Shown: piece after piece, positions 1 to 7,327 of the stretch
Numbering within the stretch: the first letter of the stretch is position 1
How the letters are laid out: each line of letters begins with the position of its first letter
DNA from: UBA5189 sp040389445
GTDB lineage: Bacteria > Chloroflexota > Limnocylindria > Limnocylindrales > CSP1-4
Assembly: GCA_040389445.1 (NCBI GenBank)
Contig: JAZJZX010000003.1
Location: forward strand, 85,479 to 149,478
Direction of reading: 5' to 3'
Length of the DNA stretch: 64,000 nucleotides
The notes under the pieces: model-generated
What the model saw: the letters and a program-made list of their open reading frames with translations, nothing else
Databases searched by the model: none
Told to the model about the DNA's origin: nothing
Translations under genes and position numbers: made by a program

Positions 1-456
1 AAACCCGCACCCCTCCACGGCTGCGTCCGATGCGGTCGCGCCGTGGCCATCGAGGTGGCGCTGTGCGAGGACTGCAACCCGATTGGGCTGAAGCAACCCG
101 CGACGACCCAGGTCCACGCGATCGCGGCGGGCGGGATCCTGTTCTTCGTCCTGTTCCTGGCGGTTGTCGGGCGCGTTGCCATCGGCGGCATTGGTCCGTT
201 CAGTGGCGAGGTGCGCGCCGTGGCCCCGATCGCAGGGGGCCTGGAAGTGACCCTCTCGGTGACCAATGCCGGCTCGACGGCGTCGGCCACGACCTGTCGA
301 GTCGTCGAGGCATCTCGTGATGTCGGGGGGCCTGGACAGTTGCTCCAGACGCCGAACATCCAGCCCGGCCAGACCCTCGAATTCTCCGCACCGGTGTCGG
401 TGTTCGGCGTTGACGTGCAGGATCTGGCCGTCGATTGCCAGTCGCCCGGCCGATGA
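1..456 (+). CDS. Zinc-ribbon membrane protein, 5' end outside window
   Basis: The frame is open from the first base, so the gene starts upstream of the window. The visible part opens with a four-cysteine zinc ribbon (HGCVRCGRAV ... LCEDC), then one hydrophobic helix (about AGGILFFVLFLAVVG), then an extracytoplasmic beta-rich domain of about 85 residues (VTLSVTNAGS ... TLEFSAPVSV) that resembles domains governing exported or surface proteins. A GTG at 43 could serve as a start but would cut through the zinc ribbon, so I treat it as internal. The stop overlaps the next start (ATGA), so the two are probably co-translated. No specific function is recognised. Confidence 0.7.
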   Translation, partial: KPAPLHGCVRCGRAVAIEVALCEDCNPIGLKQPATTQVHAIAAGGILFFVLFLAVVGRVAIGGIGPFSGEVRAVAPIAGGLEVTLSVTNAGSTASATTCRVVEASRDVGGPGQLLQTPNIQPGQTLEFSAPVSVFGVDVQDLAVDCQSPGR

Positions 457-1268
457 CCGACGCTGGGCGGTACGCATTGGAACGAGCCCTCGCGCTCGAC
501 CTCGCGGCGCGGGCGGGCGAGCTCCAGATGAACCACTACGAGCGCCTCGAACAGATCGACTACAAGTCGGCACGGGACGTCGTCACCGAGGCGGACCATC
601 TGTCCGAAGCACTGATTCTTGATGGGATACGGGCCGCCTTTCCGGGTGACGCCCTGATGGCCGAGGAGACCGGCGAGCACTATGCGGCCGCGGGAGAAGC
701 GGCGTCCTCGGGCGTCGGTCGGGTCTGGGTCGTGGACCCACTCGACGGAACCATCAACTACGCGAACGGCATCCCCGTATTCTGCGTGTCGATCGCGCTG
801 GTGATCGACGGAGTAGCGGTTGTCGGGGTCGTTCGTGATCCATCCCGCAACGAGTCATTCGCGGCGACCATCGACGGCCCGGCAACCCTGAACGGCCACA
901 CCATCCGGACCTCGACCAAGGAGCGGCTCAGCGACTTCGTCATCTCGATGTCGCTCAACGGCCGCAATGTCGCCAGTCGGGGACGGGACGTCCGCAAGGC
1001 CATCCGGATCTCACGTTCGATGGGTTCTGCAGCGCTCGCGCTCGCGTACGTTGCGAACGGGCGCTTCGACGCGTTCGTGCAGCAGGGCGGCCTGTCGCCT
1101 TGGGATGTTGCCGCGGCCGGGCTCATCGCCGAGCGCGCGGGAGCCACGGTCACGAATCCCGATGGCGGGCCGTGGTTCGACATTTCTACGCCGCCCAAGT
1201 CCGTCGGGGCGATGGCCGCGCCGCCGGCGCACCATGCCGAACTCCTGCGGCGGATGACGGGTCGCTGA
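453..1268 (+). CDS. Inositol monophosphatase family protein
   Basis: A 271-residue Mg-dependent phosphatase of the IMPase/FIG superfamily, which removes phosphate from inositol-1-phosphate, fructose-1,6-bisphosphate, histidinol phosphate or PAP. Metal-site motifs are in order: EE at about 71-72 (MAEETGEHY), DPLDGT at about 95-100, and the C-terminal SPWDVAAAGLI motif near 215. Length fits the family (about 260-280). The ATG at 453 overlaps the previous stop by 4 bp and is preferred to an upstream TTG at 435. The substrate cannot be told from sequence; histidinol-phosphatase and inositol-phosphatase activities both occur in this clade. Confidence 0.9.
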   Translation: MTDAGRYALERALALDLAARAGELQMNHYERLEQIDYKSARDVVTEADHLSEALILDGIRAAFPGDALMAEETGEHYAAAGEAASSGVGRVWVVDPLDGTINYANGIPVFCVSIALVIDGVAVVGVVRDPSRNESFAATIDGPATLNGHTIRTSTKERLSDFVISMSLNGRNVASRGRDVRKAIRISRSMGSAALALAYVANGRFDAFVQQGGLSPWDVAAAGLIAERAGATVTNPDGGPWFDISTPPKSVGAMAAPPAHHAELLRRMTGR

Positions 1269-1472
1269 GGGCCCCGCTCAGTCGTCGGTGCCCGCGATGC
1301 GATCCTAAAGTCCGTCCGAGGCGATTCGGCTCTACTGATGGCTACGGCATTGCCGTCAGCAGCAAGTCCACATCAAGAGCGACCTTCGTCCCGGCGAGAT
1401 CAGTCAGCGTCAGTGAGTGCCCGCTTGAACCTACCACCGTGAGGCCCCTCCCCCCAATGGGCCCTTGATTTC

Positions 1473-2301
1473 CTGAGCGAGCTCAGCAGGATCTGCGGGG
1501 CACTCGACGCCGAGGTCGAGCGGTTCCGCTGCCGGCGCTCACCGACGCCGCCTTTCCGTACCTCTGGCTCGACGCGACGTACCTCAAGGTCCGCGAGGCA
1601 GGGACGGTCGTGTCGATGGCAGCCCTCGTCGCGGTCGGCGTCGCGATGACCGGCGAGCGCCGGGTTCTCGGGCTCGAGCTGTCACCCGGCAACGACGAGG
1701 GATCGGCCTGGCCCGGCTTCATCCGCGGTCTCGTCGAACGCGGCCTCCACGGGGTCCGCCTCGTCGTCACCGACGACCATGCGGGCCTGGTGAAGGCGGT
1801 CCGCGAGCAGCTCCTCGGATCGGGCTGGCAGCGGTGTCGGGTGTACTTCACCCGCAACGCCCAGGACCTCGTGCCGCGGTCTGCCCGGAGCATCGTCGCG
1901 AGCGCCATCCGCTCGGTGTTCGAGCAGCCCGACGCGGTCTCCGCCCGGGAGCAGCTCGACCGGGTGATCGACGGGATGGCCCGGCCGTACCCGAAGGTCG
2001 CCGAGCTGCTCACCGCGGCCGAGCCCGATCTCCTGGCGCACTTTCGTTCCCCGAGACCCACCGGGCCAGGATCCGCAGCACCAACCCGCTCGAGCGGCTC
2101 AACAAGGAGATCAAGCGCCGGACGGCGGTCGTCGGCATCTTTCCCAACCGTGCGTCGGTCATCCGCCTCGTCGGCATGATCCTCGCCGAGCAGGACGACG
2201 AGTGGCAGGGCGGGAGACGCTACTTCCGACCCGAGACCATGACGGCGATCGACGCCGTCGCGATCGAGGAGGTGGGCCAGCCGCTCCTGCTTGCAAGCTG
2301 A
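1473..2301 (+). pseudogene. IS256-family (mutator type) transposase, truncated and frameshifted
   Basis: Reading the sequence through three frames rebuilds an IS256-type transposase C-terminal two-thirds. Frame 3 carries LSELSRICGALDAEVERF (from 1473). Frame 2, from about 1530, carries PYLWLDATYLKV and VVTDDHAG. Frame 1, from 2041, carries RIRSTNPLERLNKEIKR and VVGIFPN. The two Asp motifs and the NPLERLNKE Glu motif form the family DDE triad. Each frame change fits loss of a single base (one near 1525, one at about 2041, where a C is missing). The N-terminal third is absent; similarity starts abruptly at about 1470. The element cannot be active as sequenced. Sequencing error could explain one shift but not the truncation. 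Confidence 0.85.
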
Positions 2302-2360
2302 TTATCAGACAGAGGCGCGAGGACAACAGACTTGTTACACCACGTGCTGGGACTTGACCC
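1473..2360 (+). mobile_element. IS256-family insertion sequence remnant with right end
   Basis: The remnant covers the broken transposase and a right end. Downstream of the transposase stop, 2335-2360 reads TTACACCACGTGCTGGGACT followed by TGACCC, the form seen at many actinobacterial-type IS256 right inverted repeats. No matching left inverted repeat or target duplication is visible near 1440-1475, so the left end is lost. The 200 bp before it (1269-1472) hold no gene I can support. Confidence 0.65.
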
Positions 2361-2435
2361 GACGTCTCCGGCCGTGATAGCGTGCGAACTGCTTTAGAGG
2401 GCGACTTGTACCGCATTGGGGACCGGAGGAAAGCG

Positions 2436-3647
2436 GTGCACTGGGATCTGGTTGACACGCGACCTCGCCGACAAGCCCTACGCTTCCGACGAGTAGCCCT
2501 CGTTGCGGCCGCGGCCTTCTCACTGCTGGCGCCGGTTGGCGCAAGGGTGCATGCCGAGGAGGCAGGCGCCATAGACGACGGTTCGGCCGAGGCGATGGTG
2601 GGTGCTTACGCTGAGCTGTTTGGGGTCTCTCGGGCAACAGCGGCCTCAGAGCTGGACGAGATGAGTGCGATCGCCGAGCTTGAAGCAAGGCTCCGTGATG
2701 CTATGCCTGATACATTCGCCGGATTGTGGATAAGCCACGAGCCATACGGCGTCCACGTGGCGGCATTGAGTGCCGCTGACCACGGTCTGATCTCGAAGCT
2801 CGCGGCGGACTCAGGGGTTCTGGTGGCGCCGGTCGTTGAATCTGCTGGGTCGTCGTTGGCTCAGCTCGAGGCAGCAGCCTCGCTGGTAAGTCAACTCGTT
2901 CCAGGCGATCTCGACATAAACGTCATCGAAAACCGTATCGATGTATCTGTGGCAGATAAATCGAGCGCGATGTCTGCGGTTGCCGCGATCGCCGCCGAAA
3001 CGAAGGTTCGTATCGACCTTCGACAGGTTGCGACCCTCGCAGAGCCTGCAACGAACGTCACGGGCGGCCTCGGAGGGTCATCGATCGGGTGGTCGGGTTG
3101 TCCTTCGGGCTTTACGGTCAAACAGCAGATTAGCCTCCCTGTCTACGGATTCATTACCGCCGGTCACTGCGGCAATACGTCGAGTTACCAGGGAATCACG
3201 TTCGGTTTTGCTGGGGAATGCTTGATTCACTCCTGCGATTCGCAATGGTTTGTTACCGCTCCCGCGACTGTGACAGCGCAGTTCGTTTGGAACGCTGGGC
3301 AACTGTTTTGGGTGACCGGGACGAAGACCCTCAGCAACATTACGATCGGCAGTCTGGTGTGCAAGTACGGCCCCGTAACAGGCTATACGTGCGGAACCGT
3401 TCAATCGAAGTCATTCAAGCCTTCGTGGGTGCCCCAAGCCTACCCGACGTTCGTCAAGGTAGGGAACTGCAACGCCAACCTTGTTAGTCCGGGCGACAGC
3501 GGGGGCCCGGTCTTTAACGGAGGGACCGCATACGGGATTGTCAGTGGCTATGAGATTGATATCTTCTGCAACTCGGTCAACAAGTTGATCTTCACAGCAC
3601 TCGATCAGGCAACGGTGCCTTTGAATGTGGCCGTTCTTGTCCATTAG
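2436..3647 (+). CDS. Secreted S1-family serine protease with pro-region (alpha-lytic/streptogrisin type)
   Basis: A 403-residue exported chymotrypsin-fold protease. The signal peptide has a basic start, a hydrophobic core (VALVAAAAFSLLAPVGA) and a likely cleavage after VHA. A pro-region follows to about residue 200, of the kind that folds the enzyme and is then removed. The catalytic domain has FITAGHCG (His about 244), CDSQWF (Asp about 268) and SPGDSGGPVF (Ser about 355). The GTG at 2436 is chosen because GGAGGA ends 5 bases before it; an in-frame GTG at 2382 would put 18 residues before the signal. Base composition looks clearly less GC-rich than flanking genes and it follows an IS256 end, so transfer is likely. 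It probably digests environmental protein. Confidence 0.88.
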   Translation: MHWDLVDTRPRRQALRFRRVALVAAAAFSLLAPVGARVHAEEAGAIDDGSAEAMVGAYAELFGVSRATAASELDEMSAIAELEARLRDAMPDTFAGLWISHEPYGVHVAALSAADHGLISKLAADSGVLVAPVVESAGSSLAQLEAAASLVSQLVPGDLDINVIENRIDVSVADKSSAMSAVAAIAAETKVRIDLRQVATLAEPATNVTGGLGGSSIGWSGCPSGFTVKQQISLPVYGFITAGHCGNTSSYQGITFGFAGECLIHSCDSQWFVTAPATVTAQFVWNAGQLFWVTGTKTLSNITIGSLVCKYGPVTGYTCGTVQSKSFKPSWVPQAYPTFVKVGNCNANLVSPGDSGGPVFNGGTAYGIVSGYEIDIFCNSVNKLIFTALDQATVPLNVAVLVH

Positions 3648-3672
3648 ATCCGAGGTTGCGGGCCAGCTCAAC

Positions 3673-4089
3673 GTGAGCCGTCGTCACAGGCCGATTGCCG
3701 CGCTCGGGGCCGGATTGATTGTGGCTGCGTGCCTTGCTCCCTCTCCAACGAATCTGCCGACCTTCCGCGGATTTGGCGGTCAGGGCCCAGCGGGCGTGCA
3801 ATCTGGAACGTTGGTCCGTGAAGACCCGTGCCTCTGGATTGAGGAGCCCGTTGCACACGAACTCATCCTGGTCGTTTGGCCTCAGGGAACGAGCCTGAGC
3901 GGCGACCTGGTGCTGACTGGATCCGGCACGACATTGGCTCGTGTTGGAGATAGCCTCGACCTTGGTGGTGGCGTCTACGAGGAGGCGCAGTTCGACTTCG
4001 TCTCGAGCCTGCTGATAGGAACTATCCCTGATGCCTGTCGCGGTCGCGGGTACGTTCTAGTTGATGGTCTCGTCGAGTACCCACCCTAG
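3673..4089 (+). CDS. Predicted lipoprotein, unknown function
   Basis: From the GTG at 3673 the protein is 138 residues with a clean lipoprotein signal: basic start (SRRHRP), hydrophobic core and lipobox IVAAC, so the Cys would be lipidated and the protein anchored outside the membrane. The mature part is a small beta-rich domain without a family I recognise; it holds two further cysteines (EDPCLWIEE and PDACRGRG) that could form a disulfide. An ATG at 3625 would extend it and overlap the protease gene by 23 bp. It follows the protease closely on the same strand and shares its lower GC, so the two may have arrived together. Confidence 0.6.
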   Translation: MSRRHRPIAALGAGLIVAACLAPSPTNLPTFRGFGGQGPAGVQSGTLVREDPCLWIEEPVAHELILVVWPQGTSLSGDLVLTGSGTTLARVGDSLDLGGGVYEEAQFDFVSSLLIGTIPDACRGRGYVLVDGLVEYPP

Positions 4090-4109
4090 AAGGCCTCGGA
4101 CGACCTACG

Positions 4110-4546
4110 TCACCCGGACCGGAACCGCACGGCTGCGCCCGAGACACGGCACGGCGTTGGCCGCCAAATACGCGCGGTTACCCATCGCACTGTAAAGGTC
4201 CATGCCGGTGCCGGGTCAAAACCAACCCGGGCGAACAAGTCGCGGGTGTTGCGCGAATTCGGGGTATTGAGCCGCGCCAGCCCATCCATGGTGTGGGCCC
4301 GGACGTGGCTGAAGACCGCCGCGGAGCCGCCTGGTGCGTTCAGGTCCTGCAGAAATCGCCCTCGTTGTCTCCTCAAAGTAGGCCTGCCAGGCGGCCATGG
4401 CGAAGACAACCGTGGCTCTGTTGAGACTCATTTCAGGGTGCCGTCGTCCGCCTCTGCGACCGCTCTGCACCGATTACGACCAGGTCGATCGCATCGCCCA
4501 TGAGGCGCTGGAAAACTGTGAAGGCGGATTGCGTCGCGGCGCTCAT
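4110..4546 (-). pseudogene. HEPN-domain protein (MAE_28990/RiboL-PSP-like), frameshifted
   Basis: On the minus strand an ATG at 4546 opens SAFTVFQRLMGDAIDLVV, which stops at 4433. A second frame continues with EMSLNRATVVFAMAAWQAYF (about 4440-4370). A third continues with GLARLNTPNSRNTRDLFARV and GFDPAPAW (about 4345-4190). Read together they match the order of helices in the HEPN family found in toxin-antitoxin and defence loci (LNR...AAWEAYVE, then FNTPN...LF..LG). The usual C-terminal RNase motif is not readable, so the copy is dead. Identification is by motif memory and could be tested by a profile search. Confidence 0.5.
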
Positions 4547-4617
4547 CGACCACCTCGGGCGTTCACCGTAAACCCCATCCCACGCGATTCGCGACCTGCT
4601 GAAGAGAGCGCAGTGCT

Positions 4618-4668
4618 CGCGCATCCCGGCTCCGGAGGCCGACGCTCTATCCACTGAGCTACAGGCGC
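4618..4668 (-). pseudogene. tRNA-Arg(CCG) 5' remnant
   Basis: Reading the minus strand from 4668, the acceptor 5' strand GCGCCTG is followed by TA, a normal D arm (GCTCAGTGGATAGAGC) and an anticodon arm TCGGC-CTCCGGA-GCCGG with anticodon CCG. After the variable loop the sequence departs from a tRNA: no TTCGANT loop and no CAGGCGC acceptor 3' strand follow. The gene is cut in the T arm. The break faces the island of pseudogenes and IS remnant, which suggests past integration or deletion at this tRNA. A functional tRNA from this copy is unlikely. Confidence 0.6.
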
Positions 4669-4907
4669 GCGAGGGGCCGATCATAGCGGTCGAGCGTGGA
4701 TCGGGTCCATCATGGGTGCGACGAGCGGTCTCGCAGTCCGGGGGCCGATCACGCTCGCGGAGGCTCGCGATGACCAGCCGGCGCCCCGATTCCCGCTCGT
4801 GCCTCGCGTGCCCTCGCTTCCCGGCTGGCCCCGCGCCCATCACGGCAGCCCGGAAGTCTCCATTGGAGGCGCGTCCGGAGGACGTCGCGGCGCCGGTCGA
4901 GCAGAGC

Positions 4908-5060
4908 ATGGTCGACGCCGCGATCTATCGGGACGGCATTCGGATCGACAGCCCGGCCACCGTTGCCGATGCTGTGCGGCGGCTGGCAGCCGAACCCGGC
5001 GCATTCGGCTGGATCGGCCTCTTCCGGCCCGCCGCGGCCCAGTTCCTGCCTGGACAAGAC
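4908..5060 (+). pseudogene. CorA-type Mg/Co transporter N-terminal fragment
   Basis: From the ATG at 4908 the frame reads MVDAAIYRDGIRIDSP, then about 20 residues, then GAFGWIGLFRPAAAQFLPG, which is the usual opening of the cytoplasmic domain of CorA proteins (VDxAIYxxGxR ... FxWIGLxxP). After about 50 residues the similarity stops, and neither the rest of the funnel domain nor the GMN membrane motif follows. The open frame runs on to 5273 only as antisense to the exonuclease gene. This is a truncated remnant at the right edge of the decayed island; an alternative is a fortuitous reading frame. Confidence 0.5.
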
Positions 5061-5105
5061 CCTATGGGATCTAGCCCTAGATGCGTCCACAGCACGGGGC
5101 CCCGC

Positions 5106-6005
5106 TCAACCGTCGGCGCGCCACCGAAGGGGCCGGTTGCGGAGGCCCGGGAGCCCCCATTGATCGCAGAATGCCTCCCACTTCGCCCGGGGCGCACCTT
5201 GCCAGCGAAGGTCCTCGGCCGAGGCCTGCGGGATCGGCACCCCGTCTTCGACCGAGCGAAGCCGCGCCAGTGATCGGAACAGCAGCGCATCATCCCAGTG
5301 CTCACGGAGCGTGGCCGCCAGGACCGGCCCTCCTCGCAGCCGCCCGACATCCCAGGCGAACGCCTTCTCCGGGATGTCCTCGAGGTGCGGATACCGCGCC
5401 AGGACCGCGGCCGCCGACTTGGCGCCCCAGCCGGTCAGGCCCGGGAAGCCGTCCGAGCTGTCGCCGACGAGGGCGAGCCAATCGGGGATCGAGGTCGGGG
5501 CAACCCCCCACTTCTCCCAGACTCCGGCCTCGTCATAGGTGATCCGTCGGCGCCGATCGAGGAGGACCACTCGCTCTCCCTCGACGAGCTGGGCCATGTC
5601 CTTGTCCGGCGTGCAGACGAGGATTCGCTCGACGGAAGGGTCCGCGGCGAACCGTCGACACGCCGCACCGATGGCGTCGTCCGCCTCGAACTCGACCATC
5701 GGCCAGAGGACGATGCCGAGGGCCTCGATGGCCTGTTCGGCGATCGGGAACTGGGACAGCAGCTCGGGCGGCATGCCGGCCGATGACTTGTACCCGGGAT
5801 AGAGGTCGTTCCGGAAGGACTCGATGACGCGGTCCGTGGCGCACCCGACGTGCGTCGCGCCCTCGTCTCGAAGCAGGTAGCAGAGCTGGTCCACCAGCCC
5901 CGACACGGCGGAGAGTGCGATCCCGTTGACGCCGAGGACCGGCGGGCGCGGGGCGTAGTGCGCCCGGAACAATTCATACGTGGCATCGACGAGGTGGATC
6001 TGCAC
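5106..6005 (-). CDS. 5'-3' exonuclease (FEN/PIN-like) family protein
   Basis: A 299-residue stand-alone relative of the 5'-nuclease domain of DNA polymerase I and T5 FEN, which removes flaps and RNA primers. Acidic metal ligands appear at HLVDATY (Asp about 7), EFEADDAIG (about 105-110) and VCTPDKDMAQL (about 130-140). The H3TH DNA-binding segment is LVGDSSDGFPGLTGWGAKSA (about 188-207). The start is a GTG. It lies 3 bp after the SRPBCC gene, so it is the last gene of a three-gene minus-strand operon. Whether it repairs DNA alone or backs up Pol I is unknown. Confidence 0.9.
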   Translation of the reverse strand: MQIHLVDATYELFRAHYAPRPPVLGVNGIALSAVSGLVDQLCYLLRDEGATHVGCATDRVIESFRNDLYPGYKSSAGMPPELLSQFPIAEQAIEALGIVLWPMVEFEADDAIGAACRRFAADPSVERILVCTPDKDMAQLVEGERVVLLDRRRRITYDEAGVWEKWGVAPTSIPDWLALVGDSSDGFPGLTGWGAKSAAAVLARYPHLEDIPEKAFAWDVGRLRGGPVLAATLREHWDDALLFRSLARLRSVEDGVPIPQASAEDLRWQGAPRAKWEAFCDQWGLPGLRNRPLRWRADG

Positions 6006-6008
6006 CGG

Positions 6009-6623
6009 TCAGCCGGCCCGAGCCGGGTCCGCCCGCGCCAGGTCCGCCCGAGCCGGGTCCGCCCGAGCCGGGTCTGACTCGGCGAGGCGGGCAAGGCGCT
6101 CCAGGTCGGCCTGGAAGATCGGCCGGAACACGAAGGCAAGGACCAGCGCTCCAAGGTGGGGGAGCACCGGCGCGACGAGCGTCTCGTCCCAGGTCACGAC
6201 GGTCGCGCCGACCTGCCCATCCCTGCCACCCGGTCCGGCCACCAGCCGGATGTCGCCCACGCCCTTGACGAGACCTTCGTGGCGAATCGCGAAATGGGAC
6301 GGTGCCTCGAACGCCGTGACCTCGACCAAATCCTCGACACTGATGCCGAACGCCTGAACGCGCCCGATGCCGCGCGTTCCGACGCCGACCGGCGGTGCCG
6401 TGGTCAGCCGAACGCTCCTGAGGTCGTGCATCCATTCGGGCTGGCGCTCGATGTCGGCGAGGACGTCCCAGACCCGTTCGCGGGGCGCCTGGATGTCGAT
6501 CCTCGTCCGGATCGGCTCAGGACCCGCGCCGGCCGATCGATCGCGGAGCCATCGGTCGGCCAGCCAGCCCGCGACGCCCGCCGCGGCCGCCAGTCGAACG
6601 ACGAAGCCGACGAGACGCCCCAT
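6009..6623 (-). CDS. SRPBCC (START-like) family membrane-anchored protein
   Basis: A 204-residue protein with one N-terminal membrane helix (GRLVGFVVRLAAAAGVAGWL). It is followed by a polyketide-cyclase/START-type fold: TRIDIQAPRERVWDVLADIE, PEWMHDLRSV and a C-terminal amphipathic helix ending in QADLERLARLAE. Such folds bind hydrophobic ligands in a cavity; the ligand is unknown. The last 23 residues are a tandem five-residue repeat (DPARA) encoded by about four 15-bp units, which is not part of the family. It starts at an ATG at 6623, 3 bp after the nicotinamidase stop. Confidence 0.8.
   Translation of the reverse strand: MGRLVGFVVRLAAAAGVAGWLADRWLRDRSAGAGPEPIRTRIDIQAPRERVWDVLADIERQPEWMHDLRSVRLTTAPPVGVGTRGIGRVQAFGISVEDLVEVTAFEAPSHFAIRHEGLVKGVGDIRLVAGPGGRDGQVGATVVTWDETLVAPVLPHLGALVLAFVFRPIFQADLERLARLAESDPARADPARADLARADPARAG
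6016..6075. repeat. 15-bp tandem repeat in the 3' end of the SRPBCC gene
   Basis: Four near-identical units of GCCCGAGCCGGGTCC (one with CGCGCCAG) lie in frame at the gene end and are translated as DPARADPARADLARADPARA. Because the unit is a multiple of three, copy-number change would keep the frame. Confidence 0.85.
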
Positions 6624-6625
6624 GG

Positions 6626-7237
6626 TCAGGCTCGGCTCGATCCATCCAGGTGCGCGAGCGTCACGCCGGCTGCCCGCATCTCCTCGAGCGAGCGGTCCCC
6701 GTCGCCCGGCGTGAGATCGACCGCTGCGATGCCGTCGAGGAGGACGCTCGTCTCGTACCCGAGCCGTGCGGCATCGAGCGCCGTGGCCTTGACGCAGTAG
6801 TCGGTCGCGAGGCCGCAGACGACGACGCGTTCGATCGAGCGAACGCGGAGCAGTGCGTCGAGCTCGGTGGGGATCTCGGCACCGGTGGTCGGATCGCGCA
6901 TCGTGAAGCCCGAGTAGCCGTCCTCGCCGTGGGCGCCCTTGTGCACGCTCGGACCGACGATCTCGAGGGTCGGATGGAACGCCGAGCCCCACGCATCGCC
7001 GACACAGTGGACCGGCCAGACCCCGCCGTCCTGGGCGAAGTGCGGCGTGTGCTCCGGATGCCAGTCCTGGGTATACGCCACGAACGCGCCGGCCCGGATC
7101 GCCGCCCACGCCGCGGCGTTCACGACCGGGATCGCCGCCTCGCCGCCGGCGACGCTCAACGACCCGTTCGGGTCGGCGAAATCGTTCTGCACGTCGACGA
7201 CGATGAGGGCGGTTCGGGGGTCGAACTGGTGCATCAT
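6626..7237 (-). CDS. pncA: Nicotinamidase (isochorismatase family)
   Basis: A 203-residue cysteine hydrolase that turns nicotinamide into nicotinate for NAD salvage. The catalytic triad is visible: Asp15 (LIVVDVQNDF), Lys100 (VHKGAHGEDGYSGF) and Cys148 (CGLATDYCVK). The metal site is in TQDWHPEHTPHF (Asp58, His60, His66), which separates nicotinamidases from other isochorismatases. Length fits the family. It is the first gene of a minus-strand operon with the SRPBCC protein and exonuclease, and is divergent from aceE about 90 bp away; its product links to NAD used by the many dehydrogenases nearby. Confidence 0.93.
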   Translation of the reverse strand: MMHQFDPRTALIVVDVQNDFADPNGSLSVAGGEAAIPVVNAAAWAAIRAGAFVAYTQDWHPEHTPHFAQDGGVWPVHCVGDAWGSAFHPTLEIVGPSVHKGAHGEDGYSGFTMRDPTTGAEIPTELDALLRVRSIERVVVCGLATDYCVKATALDAARLGYETSVLLDGIAAVDLTPGDGDRSLEEMRAAGVTLAHLDGSSRA

Positions 7238-7327
7238 CCGACGCTAGCACAGCGCCTCCCGTCATGGGCTTGTCACCGTCCCGCAACGCGGCCGCAACCC
7301 GATCGAACCGGGGCGCTCGCGGGCGGC

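Noticed and set aside
1473..2301. Programmed frameshifting in the IS256 transposase
   Set aside because: IS256 elements do not use it as far as I know, no slippery heptamer is seen at the shift points, and the N-terminus is missing anyway.
4716..5273. A 185-residue plus-strand gene over the whole frame
   Set aside because: Only residues from the ATG at 4908 to about 5060 resemble a protein (CorA); the rest is antisense to the exonuclease gene or featureless.
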